7,017 nucleotides of DNA from Actinobacteria bacterium UBA5176 (GTDB lineage Bacteria; Actinomycetota; UBA4738), in NCBI GenBank assembly GCA_002413305.1, contig DHWS01000092.1, forward strand, positions 410-7,426, read 5' to 3'. This document shows positions 6,526 to 7,017 of this stretch, piece after piece (positions within the stretch are counted from its first letter, which is position 1; every line of letters begins with the position of its first letter). The notes beneath the pieces were generated by a model. It had not been told where the DNA came from and searched no databases. It saw only the letters and a program-made list of their open reading frames with translations. Both the position numbers and the translations under genes were made by a program.

Positions 6526-7017
6526 TCAGTGCCGGTCGGAGATCGGCACGAAATGCCGCTCGGGCTCTCCCGTGTACAGCTGACGCGGCCGGGAGATCTT
6601 CTGCTCCGGATCCAGGAGCCCTTCCTCCCACTGGGCCAGCCAGCCCGGCGTACGGCCGATGGCGAACAGCACCGGGAACATGTCCACCGGGAACCCCATG
6701 GCCTGATAGATGATCCCGGAGTAGAAGTCCACGTTCGGGTAGAGCCGGTGGGAGATGAAGTACTCGTCTTCCAGCGCCACCTTCTCCAGCTCCAGCGCGA
6801 TGTCCAGAAGCCGGTTGCGCCCGGTCACCTCGAACACCTGATCGGCAACCGTCTTGATGATCTTCGCCCGGGGGTCGAAGTTCTTGTACACCCGGTGACC
6901 GAACCCCATCAGCTTCTCGTCGCCGTTCTTGACCGCCTTGATGAAGTCCGGAACGTTCTCCTTGGTTCCGATCCGATTCAGCATCCGCAGCACCGCCTCG
7001 TTGGCGCCGCCGTGCAG
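6526..7017 (-). CDS. gltA: citrate synthase (type II), C-terminal part
   Basis: Reading leftward from the window edge, 163 residues of the C-terminus are visible; the gene continues beyond 7017. The enzyme condenses acetyl-CoA and oxaloacetate to citrate, the entry step of the TCA cycle, in the cytoplasm. All three catalytic positions known from E. coli citrate synthase can be seen: His in LHGGANEA (codon 7012-7014, E. coli His264), His in [14 protein letters not shown] (6895-6897, His305) and Asp in YPNVDFYSG (6727-6729, Asp362). The tail contains [12 protein letters not shown] and ends after the conserved RPRQLYTG block with a short polar stretch, as expected for a complete C-terminus. The gene is convergent with the P1 peptidase gene and unrelated to it in function. 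A methylcitrate synthase cannot be fully excluded from the C-terminus alone, but the sequence reads as ordinary citrate synthase. Confidence 0.96.
   Translation of the reverse strand: MHGGANEAVLRMLNRIGTKENVPDFIKAVKNGDEKLMGFGHRVYKNFDPRAKIIKTVADQVFEVTGRNRLLDIALELEKVALEDEYFISHRLYPNVDFYSGIIYQAMGFPVDMFPVLFAIGRTPGWLAQWEEGLLDPEQKISRPRQLYTGEPERHFVPISDRH
6529..6549. terminator. possible bidirectional hairpin at the convergent gene ends
   Basis: GTGCCG (6529-6534) and CGGCAC (6544-6549) form a 6-bp inverted repeat around a 9-base loop. It begins 10 bases after the P1 peptidase stop and lies inside the last codons of citrate synthase, directly before its stop. No T-run follows on either strand, so it is not a classical intrinsic terminator. 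High-GC actinobacteria often use such tailless hairpins or Rho instead. It is the only hairpin I see near the two ends. Confidence 0.3.

Noticed and set aside
5790..6713. 307-codon plus-strand frame overlapping the P1 peptidase and citrate synthase ends
   Set aside because: It is Arg/Pro-rich and crosses two convergent confident genes; a shadow frame.

Overview
The DNA is strongly GC-rich. It uses GTG starts, shows GC-biased third codon positions and has long spurious open frames on every strand. The encoded proteins read like those of a high-GC actinobacterium or a related uncultured lineage: an actinobacterial-looking signature region in the second ABC subunit, a type II citrate synthase, a YwrD/HpxW-type GGT homologue and a P1 peptidase. 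The lineage is an inference from protein style, not from a marker gene.

Layout. Positions 2-1408 (+) hold the 3' nine-tenths or so of a gamma-glutamyltransferase-family Ntn-hydrolase whose start lies before the window. A gap of about 210 bases follows (1409-1617). It contains a 19-bp near-perfect dyad that looks like a repressor operator, a possible -10 element beside it, and a UUCG hairpin in the presumed leader. Then come two half-size ABC exporter subunits (1618-3387 and 3384-5363), overlapping by 4 bases. After 28 bases comes a DmpA/BapA-type P1-family peptidase (5392-6519). Convergent to these, and only 6 bases away, is the C-terminal part of citrate synthase (complement 6526-7017), which runs off the right edge.

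How the genes fit together. The two ABC genes encode a heterodimeric type IV (TM287/288-, BmrCD-like) exporter. One subunit has a canonical LSGGQ signature but lacks the catalytic Glu and switch His; the other has Glu and His but a degenerate LSVGE signature. All three changes fall in one composite ATP site and leave the other site canonical. The P1 peptidase is probably co-transcribed with the exporter. The upstream GGT homologue may belong to the same neighbourhood, but the promoter-like gap suggests separate transcription. Both flanking enzymes are self-cleaving amidohydrolases, so a pathway that hydrolyses and exports small peptides or amides is conceivable but not demonstrated. Citrate synthase is housekeeping and marks the end of the cluster.

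No RNA genes, insertion sequences, CRISPR arrays or phage features were seen.
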